Source: JAYKJB01 sp035284745 [NCBI: Candidatus Sericytochromatia bacterium] (GTDB lineage Bacteria; Cyanobacteriota; Sericytochromatia; S15B-MN24). From it: a DNA stretch of 42,114 bases. This document shows positions 34,931 to 42,114 of the stretch, piece by piece. The DNA lies in contig JAYKIL010000003.1 in the NCBI GenBank assembly GCA_035284745.1, positions 1 to 42,114 on the forward strand. Reading direction: 5' to 3'. The notes beneath the pieces are model-generated. The model was given only the letters and a program-made list of their open reading frames with translations. It searched no databases and was not told where the DNA came from. How positions within the stretch are numbered: the first letter of the stretch is position 1; every line of letters begins with the position of its first letter. The position numbers and the translations under genes were made by a program.

Positions 34931-35494
34931 CTAGAAAAATGTCCAACGGGACGGCGGCCACAAACGCAGCGTCGGGCGCCCGACAATACGCTCCACCGGT
35001 AAAAAACCCCAGTGGTGACTGTCAAAAGAATCATTGCGATTGTCACCCAAGACAACCACGTGCGCATCCGGAACGCTGTGAGGTCCCCAATCGTAACGGG
35101 GAGGTGAGACGATGTAAGGCTCGTTGAGCGGTTGCCCGTTAATGAGCACCCCGTGGCGAGAAATCACCTGGATCACGTCGCCTTCTACTGCAATTACGCG
35201 CTTCACGTAGACAGATTCTTGGCCCCAAGGCATCCAGTCTGGTCCCGTCTGGGGTTCACCCGGTATTTTCCTGAAAGGGGGGTGGAAAACGACCAATTCC
35301 CCCCGTTGGACACTCCCGCCTGACCGACTGGAAAAGATTAAAAGGCGATCGCCCACTTGAAGGGTAGGCGCCATCGATTGAGAAGGTACCACTCGCGTGT
35401 GCAACGGCCCTTGAGACAATGCTGCGAGGAGTGCGAGTCCGCCGAAGCCCGAAATGACGACCTCACGGAGTGACAGCGCCAAAAAACTGGCCAC
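34931..35494 (-). CDS. lepB: Signal peptidase I
   Basis: LepB cleaves signal peptides at the outer face of the inner membrane. The 187-residue product has one N-terminal membrane anchor, the nucleophile Ser40 in VPSQSMAPTLQVGD, the general base Lys98 in VYVKRVIAVEGD, and box D/E GDNRNDSFDSHHWG near residue 150. It is short, like Gram-positive and cyanobacterial types with one anchor. GTG 35494 has AAAGG 8 bases upstream and follows the sugar permease stop by 4 bases, so it is probably transcribed from the ABC operon. Confidence 0.95.
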   Translation of the reverse strand: MASFLALSLREVVISGFGGLALLAALSQGPLHTRVVPSQSMAPTLQVGDRLLIFSSRSGGSVQRGELVVFHPPFRKIPGEPQTGPDWMPWGQESVYVKRVIAVEGDVIQVISRHGVLINGQPLNEPYIVSPPRYDWGPHSVPDAHVVVLGDNRNDSFDSHHWGFLPVERIVGRPTLRLWPPSRWTFF

Positions 35495-35498
35495 GTCT

Positions 35499-36452
35499 CT
35501 AGCCTTTCACGGCTCCGCTGGTCAGACCTGACACGATGTATCTCTGCAAGAAAAGCATGACAACAACCACGGGCAGTGAGATCAGTATGGACATCGCGGC
35601 GAATTCGCTCCAGGGCTTGGTGGTCGAATATTGGCCGACCATTCCGTAAAGCGCCATCGCCAAAGTGAATGTCTTCGGATTCTCTAACATTGTCCACGCC
35701 AAAACGATCTCAGTCCATCCTGTCATGAACGCGAAAAGGGCAGTGACTGCCACGGCGGGGGCCGCGAGGGGCAGAATAATACGCCAAAACGCACCCGTGG
35801 GTGTGCAGCCATCAATCAAAGCGGCCTCCTCGAGGTCTTTAGGGACGGTGTCAAAATAACCCTTCATGTTCCAGATCGCAAAAGGCAGTGTGCCCGCGGC
35901 ATAGGCGATCGCAAGCCCGAAAAGACTGGTGCGAATCTGCAACGTCGATAACAAAACATAGAGCGGAGCAATCGTGGCAACCGCTGGAAACATCTGCAAC
36001 ACCAGAAAACTCATCAGTCCAGATTCCCGCCCGGGAAATCGGAAGCGACTGAAGGCGTAAGCGGCCGTCGCTCCCAGGCCAATCCCAATGGCCGTGGTGC
36101 CCGCGGAGAGCATAATGCTATTCCACAACAACCGACTAAAGGTCAGCCCCTCAACTTCCGTTGGATTTTCTAACACCCGGGCAAAGGCCGCAAACGAAAT
36201 ACCCTCGGGTATCAGTACCAATTTTGAGGGGGCCGCGACACTGTTGGGGTCTAGCGCCATCGCAACGACCCACCAGATAGGAAAAATAGCAAAGAGCGAA
36301 AACGTGAGAAGGATCAGATGCGCGGCAAAATTTCCAAGTGCCAAGCGAAGACCGCGTTTTAGGTGACGTGGGGGCGCCTTGTCCTCAGCAGAGAGCACAC
36401 GCAAAGGAGGGGGAGCAGATGGGTTCGGGGAGGTCACACCCACGTCAGACAT
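35499..36452 (-). CDS. Sugar ABC transporter permease (MalG-like)
   Basis: Second permease of a binding-protein-dependent carbohydrate importer (CUT1 type). The 317-residue product has a disordered N-terminal tail, about six transmembrane segments, and the cytoplasmic EAA loop (EEAALIDGCTPTGAFWRIILPLAAP) that docks the ATPase. The C-terminus (QRYIVSGLTSGAVKG) is the family's normal end. ATG 36452 overlaps the stop of the first permease by 8 bases, but GGAGG sits directly against it; GTG at 36443 (codon 4) has better spacing and may be the true start. The sugar is unknown. Confidence 0.92.
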   Translation of the reverse strand: MSDVGVTSPNPSAPPPLRVLSAEDKAPPRHLKRGLRLALGNFAAHLILLTFSLFAIFPIWWVVAMALDPNSVAAPSKLVLIPEGISFAAFARVLENPTEVEGLTFSRLLWNSIMLSAGTTAIGIGLGATAAYAFSRFRFPGRESGLMSFLVLQMFPAVATIAPLYVLLSTLQIRTSLFGLAIAYAAGTLPFAIWNMKGYFDTVPKDLEEAALIDGCTPTGAFWRIILPLAAPAVAVTALFAFMTGWTEIVLAWTMLENPKTFTLAMALYGMVGQYSTTKPWSEFAAMSILISLPVVVVMLFLQRYIVSGLTSGAVKG

Positions 36453-37365
36453 CCTCCAAACTGCGCGCCAGGCGCAGATTCAACTGTGTCAGTCCGAACA
36501 GAATGAGAAAAATCAAGATCGAGAAGGCAGAGGCGACGCCGTACATTCCGAGAGGGTCGATCAATTTGTAGGCCTGTGTGACCAGAATTTCAGTCCGGCC
36601 AAAGGGTTCTCCGCGCGAAACGAAATAGATGACGTTGAAGTTGTTAAAGGTCCAGACGGATCCCAGCACGATGGCGGGCACCATAGTAGGGCGCAACATG
36701 GGCACCGTAATGGTCCAAAATTGCCGCCAGGCCGATGCGCCGTCCAGGCTCGCCGCTTCGTAATAGTCTTTGGGGATTGACTGTAATCCTCCCGATGCGA
36801 CCATCATCATAAACGGGAAACCGAGCCACACGTTGGTCAGTAGAACGGCCGAAAACGCGGAGGGGAACGCCGACATCCAATCAATACCCGACCATCCCCA
36901 ACCTTGGAGCAGAAGGTTGAGGGCCCCACTTTGGGTGTCGAACATGTTTCGCCAAACCAAGGCTGTGACGTAGACGGGGACGGCCCATGGCAAAATGAGT
37001 AAAGCCCGATAAAGACGTTTGCCCCGCATCCCTTCGCGGTTTAGAAGCAACGCGAGCGCCACACCAATCACCACGTGAAGCACAACATTGGAGACCGTCC
37101 ACACGATGGTGAAAGCCAGCACCCGGAAGAAGTCAACGTCGAGATAAGGAGCGTTGGTCATCAACGCGATAAAATTGTCGAACCCCACAAAGTCGGGGTT
37201 TTGTTTGCGAATATGAACGGGGCCGAAGTTGGTGAAGGCCATCCAGATGCCGTAAAGCATCGGATAAAAGGTAATGGCCCCCATCACCACTGCAGCAGGG
37301 GCGATGTAGAGGTACGCTAAGCGCGATGTAGGGTTTTTTAGGGCCTCAACCAGACCGCTTTTCAT
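36445..37365 (-). CDS. Sugar ABC transporter permease (MalF-like)
   Basis: First permease of the CUT1 importer, 306 residues with six transmembrane segments and the EAA loop YYEAASLDGASAWRQFWTITVPMLRPT. The open frame runs upstream to 37728 inside the binding-protein gene; the ATG at 37365 is chosen because it overlaps the binding-protein stop by 4 bases (ATGA) and starts the family-like sequence SGLVEALKNPTSRLAYLYIAPA. The operon order ATPase, binding protein, two permeases is common for maltose/trehalose, glycerol-phosphate and similar systems. Confidence 0.93.
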   Translation of the reverse strand: MKSGLVEALKNPTSRLAYLYIAPAAVVMGAITFYPMLYGIWMAFTNFGPVHIRKQNPDFVGFDNFIALMTNAPYLDVDFFRVLAFTIVWTVSNVVLHVVIGVALALLLNREGMRGKRLYRALLILPWAVPVYVTALVWRNMFDTQSGALNLLLQGWGWSGIDWMSAFPSAFSAVLLTNVWLGFPFMMMVASGGLQSIPKDYYEAASLDGASAWRQFWTITVPMLRPTMVPAIVLGSVWTFNNFNVIYFVSRGEPFGRTEILVTQAYKLIDPLGMYGVASAFSILIFLILFGLTQLNLRLARSLEDV

Positions 37366-38588
37366 CGTTGCGCCGTTCTCAATTCCTTGACCTTTGCCGC
37401 GATGGCCACTTGGGCCTCGTCTAAAGACGCCTCGGGGGGGAGTTCTCCCTGAACAACCTTGCGAAGCGCGCGGTCCATGGGATCCCAGACAACGGCCATT
37501 TCCGGAGCGATAGATACCGGTGTTCCCACGTCTGCTTGCATCTGGAAAACACCCAAGGACGAATCCGCAGGAGCAGTATACCCACGCACAACCGGTATGT
37601 GACCCGCGAGCGTCGCCAGAACTTCCTGGCTTTTCGTTTCCGTCATAAACAGAGCGAAATCGCGAGCCATGGCCCGGTGAAAGACATCCGACTGTGGATT
37701 GAACATCAAACATTTGATGCCGACCCACGAAGCAGCAGCGGAGCCACGATCGAGACGGGGCAAGGTGGCCACCCCCAAGTCATCGCCCAAGGCAGCGCGA
37801 TAATCCATCAAGGCCCACGGGCCATTGATAATCATCGCTGCCTGTCCTTCTTTATACATTGAATCAGGCTTCGCGTACTCGTGGCTCACCATCATCCCAG
37901 GCGACTTCGACATTTGGTCAACCAAGCGCAACGCGAACCTGCCCGCTTCTGACGCCACGGACACATTGCCCGAAGGGTCGAAGATATTTCCGCCCGACCC
38001 AAAAAACCAGCCCATGGCGTAATAAAAAGATCCGTTGAAAACAAAGCCTTTCACTGTCCCGTTGCTATTGGTGTGGATAATCGCAGCCCGTTGAAATAAC
38101 TCCGCGAGTGACTTGGGCGGGGCCGGAACAAAACGGCGGTTGTAATACAGCACGACCGTTTCCCGGGATTCTGGCAGGGCGTACGCTTGTCCCTTCCAAG
38201 ACAATGCTTCAAGTAAGCGGGGATGAAAGCGTGTCAGGTCCTCCTGGGTGAAGAGTTCGGAGATGGGCAGCACGAGATCAGCGGTCGCGAATTTCCCAGA
38301 CCAGTCGGCGTCGCCGATGACAATGTCGGGCCCCCCGTTGGCAGCAGCCGAGCGCGTGTATTTGTCTTTCAATTTGTCGTAGGGCACCTGCAGCAGCATC
38401 ACGTCTTGGTCGGGATGCTGGGCTTTATAACCACGCACCAATTCCTTCAGGGCTTTCAACTCCGAACCACCCCACGCATGCCATATCACCAAAGTCCGGG
38501 TGTCGACGGCCGCAGCACACGCGGCCACGACCGTGGCGAGAATGATTGAAAAAACGCCGCGGACCGCACCCAGAAGTCGCCGTGTCAT
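37362..38588 (-). CDS. Sugar-binding lipoprotein of the ABC importer (MalE-like)
   Basis: An extracytoplasmic solute-binding protein (408 residues) of the family-1 type. The N-terminus has a signal ending in a lipobox, VAAC with C24, so it is probably a lipoprotein held at the inner membrane. Family features include LVIWHAWGGSELKALKELVRGY, the PDIVIGDADWSGKFA strand, YALPESRETVVLYYNR, and GQAAMIINGPWAL. It binds an oligosaccharide, sugar or glycerophosphodiester; the specificity cannot be decided. Its ATG overlaps the ATPase stop by one base and its stop overlaps the first permease start. Confidence 0.93.
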   Translation of the reverse strand: MTRRLLGAVRGVFSIILATVVAACAAAVDTRTLVIWHAWGGSELKALKELVRGYKAQHPDQDVMLLQVPYDKLKDKYTRSAAANGGPDIVIGDADWSGKFATADLVLPISELFTQEDLTRFHPRLLEALSWKGQAYALPESRETVVLYYNRRFVPAPPKSLAELFQRAAIIHTNSNGTVKGFVFNGSFYYAMGWFFGSGGNIFDPSGNVSVASEAGRFALRLVDQMSKSPGMMVSHEYAKPDSMYKEGQAAMIINGPWALMDYRAALGDDLGVATLPRLDRGSAAASWVGIKCLMFNPQSDVFHRAMARDFALFMTETKSQEVLATLAGHIPVVRGYTAPADSSLGVFQMQADVGTPVSIAPEMAVVWDPMDRALRKVVQGELPPEASLDEAQVAIAAKVKELRTAQR

Positions 38589-39718
38589 CAGTTCAACCCT
38601 CCGGCCGCATCGTGAGACGAAGTGTGCAATAGGGCCGCCTCCGTGTCAGGATCAAAAATATGAAGCTGACTGTGACGGAATGAAAGACTCAAAGAGTCTC
38701 CAGAACGCAAGTCGGGAATCGAAAAAGTATCGAAATCGGCCACGATACGTTGTTGGCCCGCGGTCAGGTGAACATAGGTTCGCCCACCCGAGGGCTCTAC
38801 GACATCCACCAACGCTTTCAAACCTGTCCCGTCTCTTGAGAGAGACAAGGCTTCGGGCCTGACCCCGAGAATGATGGGACGGTTCAAAACCTTGCTGTCC
38901 GTGTGTCCATCGCCCAATGCTGGTATGGTGACGTCCTGGTCTGCGCAGCGTAACCAGATCTTCCCGAGGTCATCCTGGCGTAAAACGCCGTGCAGAAAGT
39001 TCATCGCCGGGCTTCCAATGAAACCTGCGACAAAAATGTTCGCGGGGCGATCATAGATGGTGCGCGGCGTATCAACCTGGGCCAATCGCCCCTTGTTGAG
39101 CACCGCAATGCGATCGCCCATAGTCAGGGCTTCTGTCTGGTCGTGCGTCACGTAGACGATGGTGGTCGCCAGGCGTTGATGCAAGCGCTTAAGCTCCACC
39201 CTGGTTTGTGTGCGCAGTTTCGCATCGAGATTAGAGAGGGGTTCGTCCATCAAAAAGGCCTGCGGTTGACGGACGATGGCTCGGGCCAAAGCCACCCTCT
39301 GGCGCTGGCCACCCGACAGCGCCTTCGGCTTTCGGTCCAAGTAGGCTGTCAGGTCGAGTGAGTCCGCCGCCTCGTGAACTTTTTTTCGAATTTCATTGTG
39401 CGGGACCCCCCGCAGTTGCAAGCTGAAACTGATGTTGTCGAATACGCTGAGGTGGGGATACAAGGCGTAACTCTGAAACACCATCGCCACATCCCGTTCT
39501 TTGGGTGGCAACTGGGTGACCACTCGACCCCCGATCAAAATTTCACCGCTGTCCGGGGTTTCAAGCCCCGCAAGCATTCTCAGCGTCGTTGACTTGCCGC
39601 ATCCACTCGCGCCCACCAAAACGAGGAACTCTCGGTCCGCAATCTGTAAGCTCAGATCCTGAACGACGGGCTGCGCCCCGTAGTTTTTGATAATCCGTCG
39701 AAGGTCAATTTCCGCCAT
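38588..39718 (-). CDS. Sugar ABC transporter ATPase (MalK/UgpC-like)
   Basis: The energising ATPase of the importer, 376 residues: nucleotide-binding domain with Walker A GASGCGKSTT, Q-loop, signature ALSGGQRQRVALARAI, Walker B AFLMDEPLSNLDAK and the H-loop, then a TOBE/MalK regulatory domain from about residue 240. ATG 39718 has AAGGAG 5 bases upstream; the longer frame to 39808 adds unlike sequence. An extended -10 box (39759-39767) precedes it, divergent from the tRNA promoter, so this gene leads the operon including two permeases and lepB. Confidence 0.96.
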   Translation of the reverse strand: MAEIDLRRIIKNYGAQPVVQDLSLQIADREFLVLVGASGCGKSTTLRMLAGLETPDSGEILIGGRVVTQLPPKERDVAMVFQSYALYPHLSVFDNISFSLQLRGVPHNEIRKKVHEAADSLDLTAYLDRKPKALSGGQRQRVALARAIVRQPQAFLMDEPLSNLDAKLRTQTRVELKRLHQRLATTIVYVTHDQTEALTMGDRIAVLNKGRLAQVDTPRTIYDRPANIFVAGFIGSPAMNFLHGVLRQDDLGKIWLRCADQDVTIPALGDGHTDSKVLNRPIILGVRPEALSLSRDGTGLKALVDVVEPSGGRTYVHLTAGQQRIVADFDTFSIPDLRSGDSLSLSFRHSQLHIFDPDTEAALLHTSSHDAAGGLN

Positions 39719-39758
39719 CTGGGCTCCTTCGCCAGGTTGACCGTGATTCAGACGACAA

Positions 39759-39767
39759 ATCATACCA
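39759..39767 (-). promoter_or_regulatory. Sugar ABC operon promoter, extended -10 box
   Basis: Minus strand TGGTATGAT is an extended -10 element 41 bases before the ATPase gene start. No good -35. It lies back-to-back with the tRNA promoter at 39797. Confidence 0.55.
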
Positions 39768-39796
39768 GAATGCGAGGCACTCCGGGGAGAGGGTGA

Positions 39797-39826
39797 TTGA
39801 CGCTCCACGGGAACACCTGATATGCT
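39797..39826 (+). promoter_or_regulatory. tRNA cluster promoter
   Basis: TTGACG (39797-39802), 18-base spacer, TATGCT (39821-39826) with TG upstream (TGATATGCT). The first tRNA starts 10 bases further, giving the very short leader expected for stable RNA. Confidence 0.7.
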
Positions 39827-39836
39827 TTCGACGCGT

Positions 39837-39912
39837 GCCGGCGTAGCTCAATCGGTAGAGCACCTGATTTGTAATCAGGCGGTTGCGGGTTCAATTCCTG
39901 TCGCCGGCTCCA
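39837..39912 (+). tRNA. tRNA-Thr (TGT anticodon)
   Basis: A 76-base cloverleaf. The 7-bp acceptor stem GCCGGCG pairs with CGCCGGC, the anticodon loop TTTGTAA sits in a CCTGA/TCAGG stem and gives anticodon TGT, the T-arm is GCGGG-TTCAATT-CCTGT, and CCA is encoded (39910-39912). It decodes ACA and related threonine codons. First of three clustered tRNAs. Confidence 0.95.
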
Positions 39913-39938
39913 CCACATTGACAAGCCAAGCGTCCTTT

Positions 39939-40023
39939 GGGAGGATGCCCGAGTGGCCAAAGGGATCTGACTGTAAATCAGACGGCTATGCCTTCGGTGG
40001 TTCGAATCCACCTCCTCCCACCA
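39939..40023 (+). tRNA. tRNA-Tyr (GTA anticodon)
   Basis: An 85-base class II tRNA with a long variable arm. Acceptor GGGAGGA pairs with TCCTCCC; the anticodon loop CTGTAAA, in a TCTGA/TCAGA stem, gives GTA. The T-arm is GGTGG-TTCGAAT-CCACC and CCA is encoded at 40021-40023. Spacing to the next tRNA is 2 bases. Confidence 0.95.
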
Positions 40024-40025
40024 TC

Positions 40026-40097
40026 GCCCCGGTAGCTCAGTGGTAGAGCACACCCTTGGTAAGGGTGAGGTCGGCAGTTCAATCCTGCTCTGGGGCT
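40026..40097 (+). tRNA. tRNA-Thr (GGT anticodon)
   Basis: A 72-base cloverleaf: GCCCCGG pairs with CTGGGGC, the anticodon loop TTGGTAA in a CACCC/GGGTG stem gives GGT, and the T-arm is GGCAG-TTCAATC-CTGCT. Unlike its two neighbours it does not encode CCA (CTC follows the discriminator). It decodes ACC and ACU. A terminator follows. Confidence 0.94.
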
Positions 40098-40106
40098 CTC
40101 TCTACA

Positions 40107-40138
40107 GGCCCTCCGCAACAGCGGAGGGCCCATTTTTT
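40107..40138 (+). terminator. Rho-independent terminator of the tRNA cluster
   Basis: GGCCCTCCGC (40107-40116), loop AACA, GCGGAGGGCC (40121-40130): a perfect 10-bp stem followed by CA and a run of seven T residues. Confidence 0.95.
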
Positions 40139-40150
40139 TGTTCGTTCGGT

Positions 40151-40678
40151 TTACCACCAACGGGCCCGATAATAGGGCGTGTACAGATTGTTCCAAAAAT
40201 AAAAGTATGGCGCGTAGGCTGAGCGATAACGCCAATAGTTGCCTGCGGAGTATACGTAAGGAAAATAATAACTGCCGACGGGGTAGTAAAGGTAATTCGC
40301 CCAAGACCCGCGCCATCGGGGGGCGAATCCGCGGCGATGAAAGCTTAACCCGCTGCCGCGATGGCCTCGCAGTCTCCACGCGTTGAGGTCGTAGGTGGGT
40401 GGGTTGGATTGCTCGTCGACGGCCCCTGGAGGGATTTGTTTCAGCACCCTGCTCGCCTCTGCTTCAGTGATGATTTCGGGTAATTGGGCCTCAAAAGTTG
40501 CGAACTCCACCTCGTTCGACCCTGAGGGCGCGGTCGACATAATCTGTCGCTTGGGAGCGGTGGGCGTGCCATCCGGGGAACTCGATTCCGCTGAGTGGGG
40601 CGCCATTCCGCATGCGCTGATTCCTATCAGACTGCACAGTGCCAGAAACAAACTGCCTTGGGTTTTTCTCCAAATCAT
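40151..40678 (-). CDS. Tyrosine-rich lipoprotein, short paralogue
   Basis: A 175-residue exported lipoprotein: the signal ends in a lipobox ISAC with Cys at about residue 23. A Ser/Pro-rich region follows, then EVEFATFEAQLPEIITEAEASRVLKQIPPGAVDEQS, and a C-terminal part rich in Tyr, Arg, Trp and Phe (YYPVGSYYFPYVYSAGNYWRYRSAYAPYFYFWNN), which looks like an extended, aromatic surface. The divergent neighbour has the same YYPVG(N/S)YxFPY block but also a histidine-rich region and an extra C-terminal domain. ATG 40678 has GGAGG 7 bases upstream. Function unknown. Confidence 0.8.
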   Translation of the reverse strand: MIWRKTQGSLFLALCSLIGISACGMAPHSAESSSPDGTPTAPKRQIMSTAPSGSNEVEFATFEAQLPEIITEAEASRVLKQIPPGAVDEQSNPPTYDLNAWRLRGHRGSGLSFHRRGFAPRWRGSWANYLYYPVGSYYFPYVYSAGNYWRYRSAYAPYFYFWNNLYTPYYRARWW

Positions 40679-40896
40679 TTGATTCCTCCTTCACTTTTCC
40701 CGGCTGATGATTCACCAGGCCTCTACTCCTGCGTAACGCCTTTTAAAGCGGGAAACAACCCTTTTTCGAGCGTTATGGCCGTTTTCGTGGGGGCAAGTTC
40801 ACCGGGCATGGCTTTGCTGGCTCCAGGACACAGCACGGGGTCGAAGGTTGGCGCTGGCCCTCAATTTGTTTACGGTGGCTCCACGCAAAAAAACGA

Positions 40897-40923
40897 CCCC
40901 GAGACGGGACCCCGTTTCTGGGG
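40897..40923 (+). other. Imperfect hairpin upstream of the long lipoprotein gene
   Basis: CCCCGAGACGG (40897-40907) can pair with CCGTTTCTGGGG (40912-40923) with small bulges. It lies about 40 bases before the ATG at 40962. The rest of the 283-base divergent spacer shows no clear promoter or other feature. Confidence 0.3.
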
Positions 40924-40961
40924 GCTTCCGGACTTGAGGCCATGACCCGAAAGGAGTCGCT

Positions 40962-41849
40962 ATGCATCGATATACTTGTTCGTTGGGGCTCATAGGGGGG
41001 CTGACCATTGCCCTGGTTGCCTGTGGGGGACAGGGGGTTGCCCCTCCCGGTGCACTCGTTCCGGTGCTGGGAGAGGCGGAGTCAATCGAATCGAGGGACC
41101 TGGCCCAGGCCCGGGCTTTGCTCCCTGAGCGTTTGAGCCCCGACGAGTTTCAGACCCGCACGCAACGGGTGCCTGAGTCTGAGGGTTCGTTCAGGCTTTT
41201 GGCACGCACCTCCAATCCCCACGTCGAGCGGAGGGGTGGTTCGACACAAAGGTCACATCACCGGCATCGGGACCATTCACCTGGCACGCGTGGGGCGGGA
41301 TTTTCGCAAAAGCACGGACCCCATCATCATGGACCCTCTAAAGGACGGCAGCACAGCGGAACGGGGCGCCATCCGCACCATGGCGGCGGGGGGGCCCGTG
41401 GATGGGGTCGTCGTCACGGGGCCTATTGGTATTATCCGGTTGGGAACTACTCATTTCCTTATTTTTTGGGCGGTGACGGCGCCTACTATCCCTACAGCGG
41501 TCTCGATTACCCTTACTTCTATTGGCGTGATAGTCGTTGGTGGCCAGCTCAGGTGCCTTCTGAATGGGGCCTTGATGTCGCCCGCGATGATCGCACGTGG
41601 GTGGTGGTGCAAGAGGGGCGGTTTTTCCCAGAGATGGTGTCTGCAAGTATTGCGAAGGACGTGGTGTTCTTTAACGCAGGCACTACGCCTCAACGTGTTT
41701 TGGTCCAAGACTCCGAGGGTGGAGTGACATTATTGGGTCCCATCGCCCCCGGTCAGACGAGCCGCAATCTGAGCTTTGCGGTGCCCGGGCAGTACCGTTT
41801 CAATAATCCTGATCGGCCCGGCACACAAGGGTGGGTACAGGTCAACTAG
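40962..41849 (+). CDS. Lipoprotein with histidine-rich segment, aromatic segment and cupredoxin-like C-terminus
   Basis: A 295-residue exported lipoprotein: signal with lipobox LVAC (Cys about residue 21), an acidic segment, then His-rich sequence (SHHRHRDH, KHGPHHHG, HPHHGGGG; about residues 95-145), a Tyr/Phe-rich block sharing YYPVGNYSFPYF and YPYFYW with the divergent neighbour, and a C-terminal domain of about 90 residues. That domain has the strand order of cupredoxins: WVVVQEGRFFPEMVSASIAKDVVFFNAGT, then LLGPIAPGQTSRNLSFAVPGQYRFN, ending GWVQV. The Cys-His copper ligands are lacking (Gln in place of the first His). ATG 40962 has AAAGGAG upstream. Function unknown, metal handling or surface exposure possible. 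Confidence 0.8.
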   Translation: MHRYTCSLGLIGGLTIALVACGGQGVAPPGALVPVLGEAESIESRDLAQARALLPERLSPDEFQTRTQRVPESEGSFRLLARTSNPHVERRGGSTQRSHHRHRDHSPGTRGAGFSQKHGPHHHGPSKGRQHSGTGRHPHHGGGGARGWGRRHGAYWYYPVGNYSFPYFLGGDGAYYPYSGLDYPYFYWRDSRWWPAQVPSEWGLDVARDDRTWVVVQEGRFFPEMVSASIAKDVVFFNAGTTPQRVLVQDSEGGVTLLGPIAPGQTSRNLSFAVPGQYRFNNPDRPGTQGWVQVN

Positions 41850-41903
41850 AGACGAGGTTTGGGCGAGGGGTTACCGTGGCCGGAACCCTTCGCATGTTTC
41901 CCC

Positions 41904-41932
41904 TTGCGAGAATAACCTTTTGTCGCTATAAA
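41904..41932 (+). promoter_or_regulatory. tuf promoter
   Basis: TTGCGA (41904-41909), 17-base spacer and TATAAA (41927-41932). Initiation near 41939 gives a leader of about 50 bases with AAGGAGG at 41968-41974. Confidence 0.7.
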
Positions 41933-41987
41933 TTGAGGGCTTACATCGGCCCTTTTTGGCCGCCATCAAGGAGGAAAGTGACACCCC

Positions 41988-42114
41988 ATGGCACGGCAAA
42001 AATTCGAGCGGAATAAAACGCACGTGAACATTGGCACAATCGGCCACGTGGATCACGGCAAGACCACGCTGACGGCTGCCATCACGATGACCTTGGCAGC
42101 GTTGGGCCAAGCTG
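41988..42114 (+). CDS. tuf: Elongation factor Tu (3' truncated by window end)
   Basis: The first 42 codons of EF-Tu are visible: [32 protein letters not shown], with the P-loop GHVDHGKT near residue 18-25 that binds GTP. EF-Tu delivers aminoacyl-tRNA to the ribosome. The AAGGAGG at 41968-41974 is 13 bases from the ATG, longer than usual. A tRNA cluster followed by tuf recalls the Thr-Tyr-Gly-Thr-tufB arrangement known in proteobacteria, although here tRNA-Gly is missing and two lipoprotein genes intervene. Confidence 0.97.
   Translation, partial: MARQKFERNKTHVNIGTIGHVDHGKTTLTAAITMTLAALGQA

Noticed and set aside
36445-37728. 120-residue N-terminal extension on the first sugar permease
   Set aside because: The extension is the binding-protein gene read in another frame; ATG 37365 overlapping the binding-protein stop is the natural start.
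38588-39808. Sugar ABC operon as a new transport system
   Set aside because: Gene order and domains are the ordinary CUT1 importer; only the substrate is unknown.

Overview
This window is a dense chromosomal stretch from an unidentified diderm (Gram-negative type) bacterium with moderate-to-high G+C. Lipoprotein signal sequences, a TonB-like membrane anchor, an RseB-like periplasmic protein and MotA/MotB stator genes point to a flagellated cell with an outer membrane. There are no photosynthesis genes, phage genes, insertion sequences or CRISPR arrays. A deep-branching, non-photosynthetic heterotroph fits best; I cannot name a phylum from sequence alone. Nearly half of the genes appear to start with GTG or TTG, many neighbours overlap by 1-8 bases, and several promoters rely on an extended -10 box.

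Layout. 1-5000: the 3' part of an unknown gene with a 42-bp coding repeat, an acyl-CoA thioesterase, then on the minus strand alaS followed by a coupled amino-acid-type periplasmic binding protein. 5000-8300: glmS, hemB and a GtrA-like membrane protein. 8300-12430 (minus): aspS, an RseB-like periplasmic protein and a TonB-like proline-rich membrane protein. 12780-17055 (plus): the translation and lipid cluster rpsB-tsf-pyrH-frr-orf80-cdsA, where the usual uppS slot holds an 80-codon unknown gene. 17300-18090: two small proteins sharing an N-terminal tag, one with a GspE-N-like domain and one with a zinc ribbon. 18100-22775 (minus): TauE/SafE permease and class A PBP (one unit), then purine nucleoside phosphorylase and YqeG phosphatase (another). 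22900-26450: tcdA, then a minus-strand operon (MBL hydrolase, cyclophilin, inositol phosphatase, small unknown). 26700-30300: acyl-CoA dehydrogenase, two unknown genes, rimM and trmD. 30300-30670: a small transcription unit with its own promoter, a foldable leader and a 51-residue ORF. 30670-39720 (minus): an ABC sugar importer (ATPase, binding protein, two permeases), lepB, radA, motA, motB and a glycine-zipper protein. 39837-42114 (plus): tRNA-Thr, tRNA-Tyr and tRNA-Thr, a divergent pair of related tyrosine-rich lipoproteins, and the start of tuf.

Most genes are housekeeping: translation (alaS, aspS, rpsB, tsf, frr, rimM, trmD, tuf, three tRNAs), envelope synthesis (glmS, PBP, cdsA), heme synthesis, protein export and repair. 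The less ordinary material is the LexA-like palindrome inside the radA promoter, the leader-plus-small-ORF unit at 30306-30678, the lipoprotein pair beside tuf (one with a histidine-rich stretch and a cupredoxin-like end), the shared N-terminal tag at 17337-18083, the TonB-like/RseB-like pair, and the glycine-zipper protein after motAB. Start codons were chosen mainly from ribosome binding sites; where this shortens a longer open frame, the entry says so.
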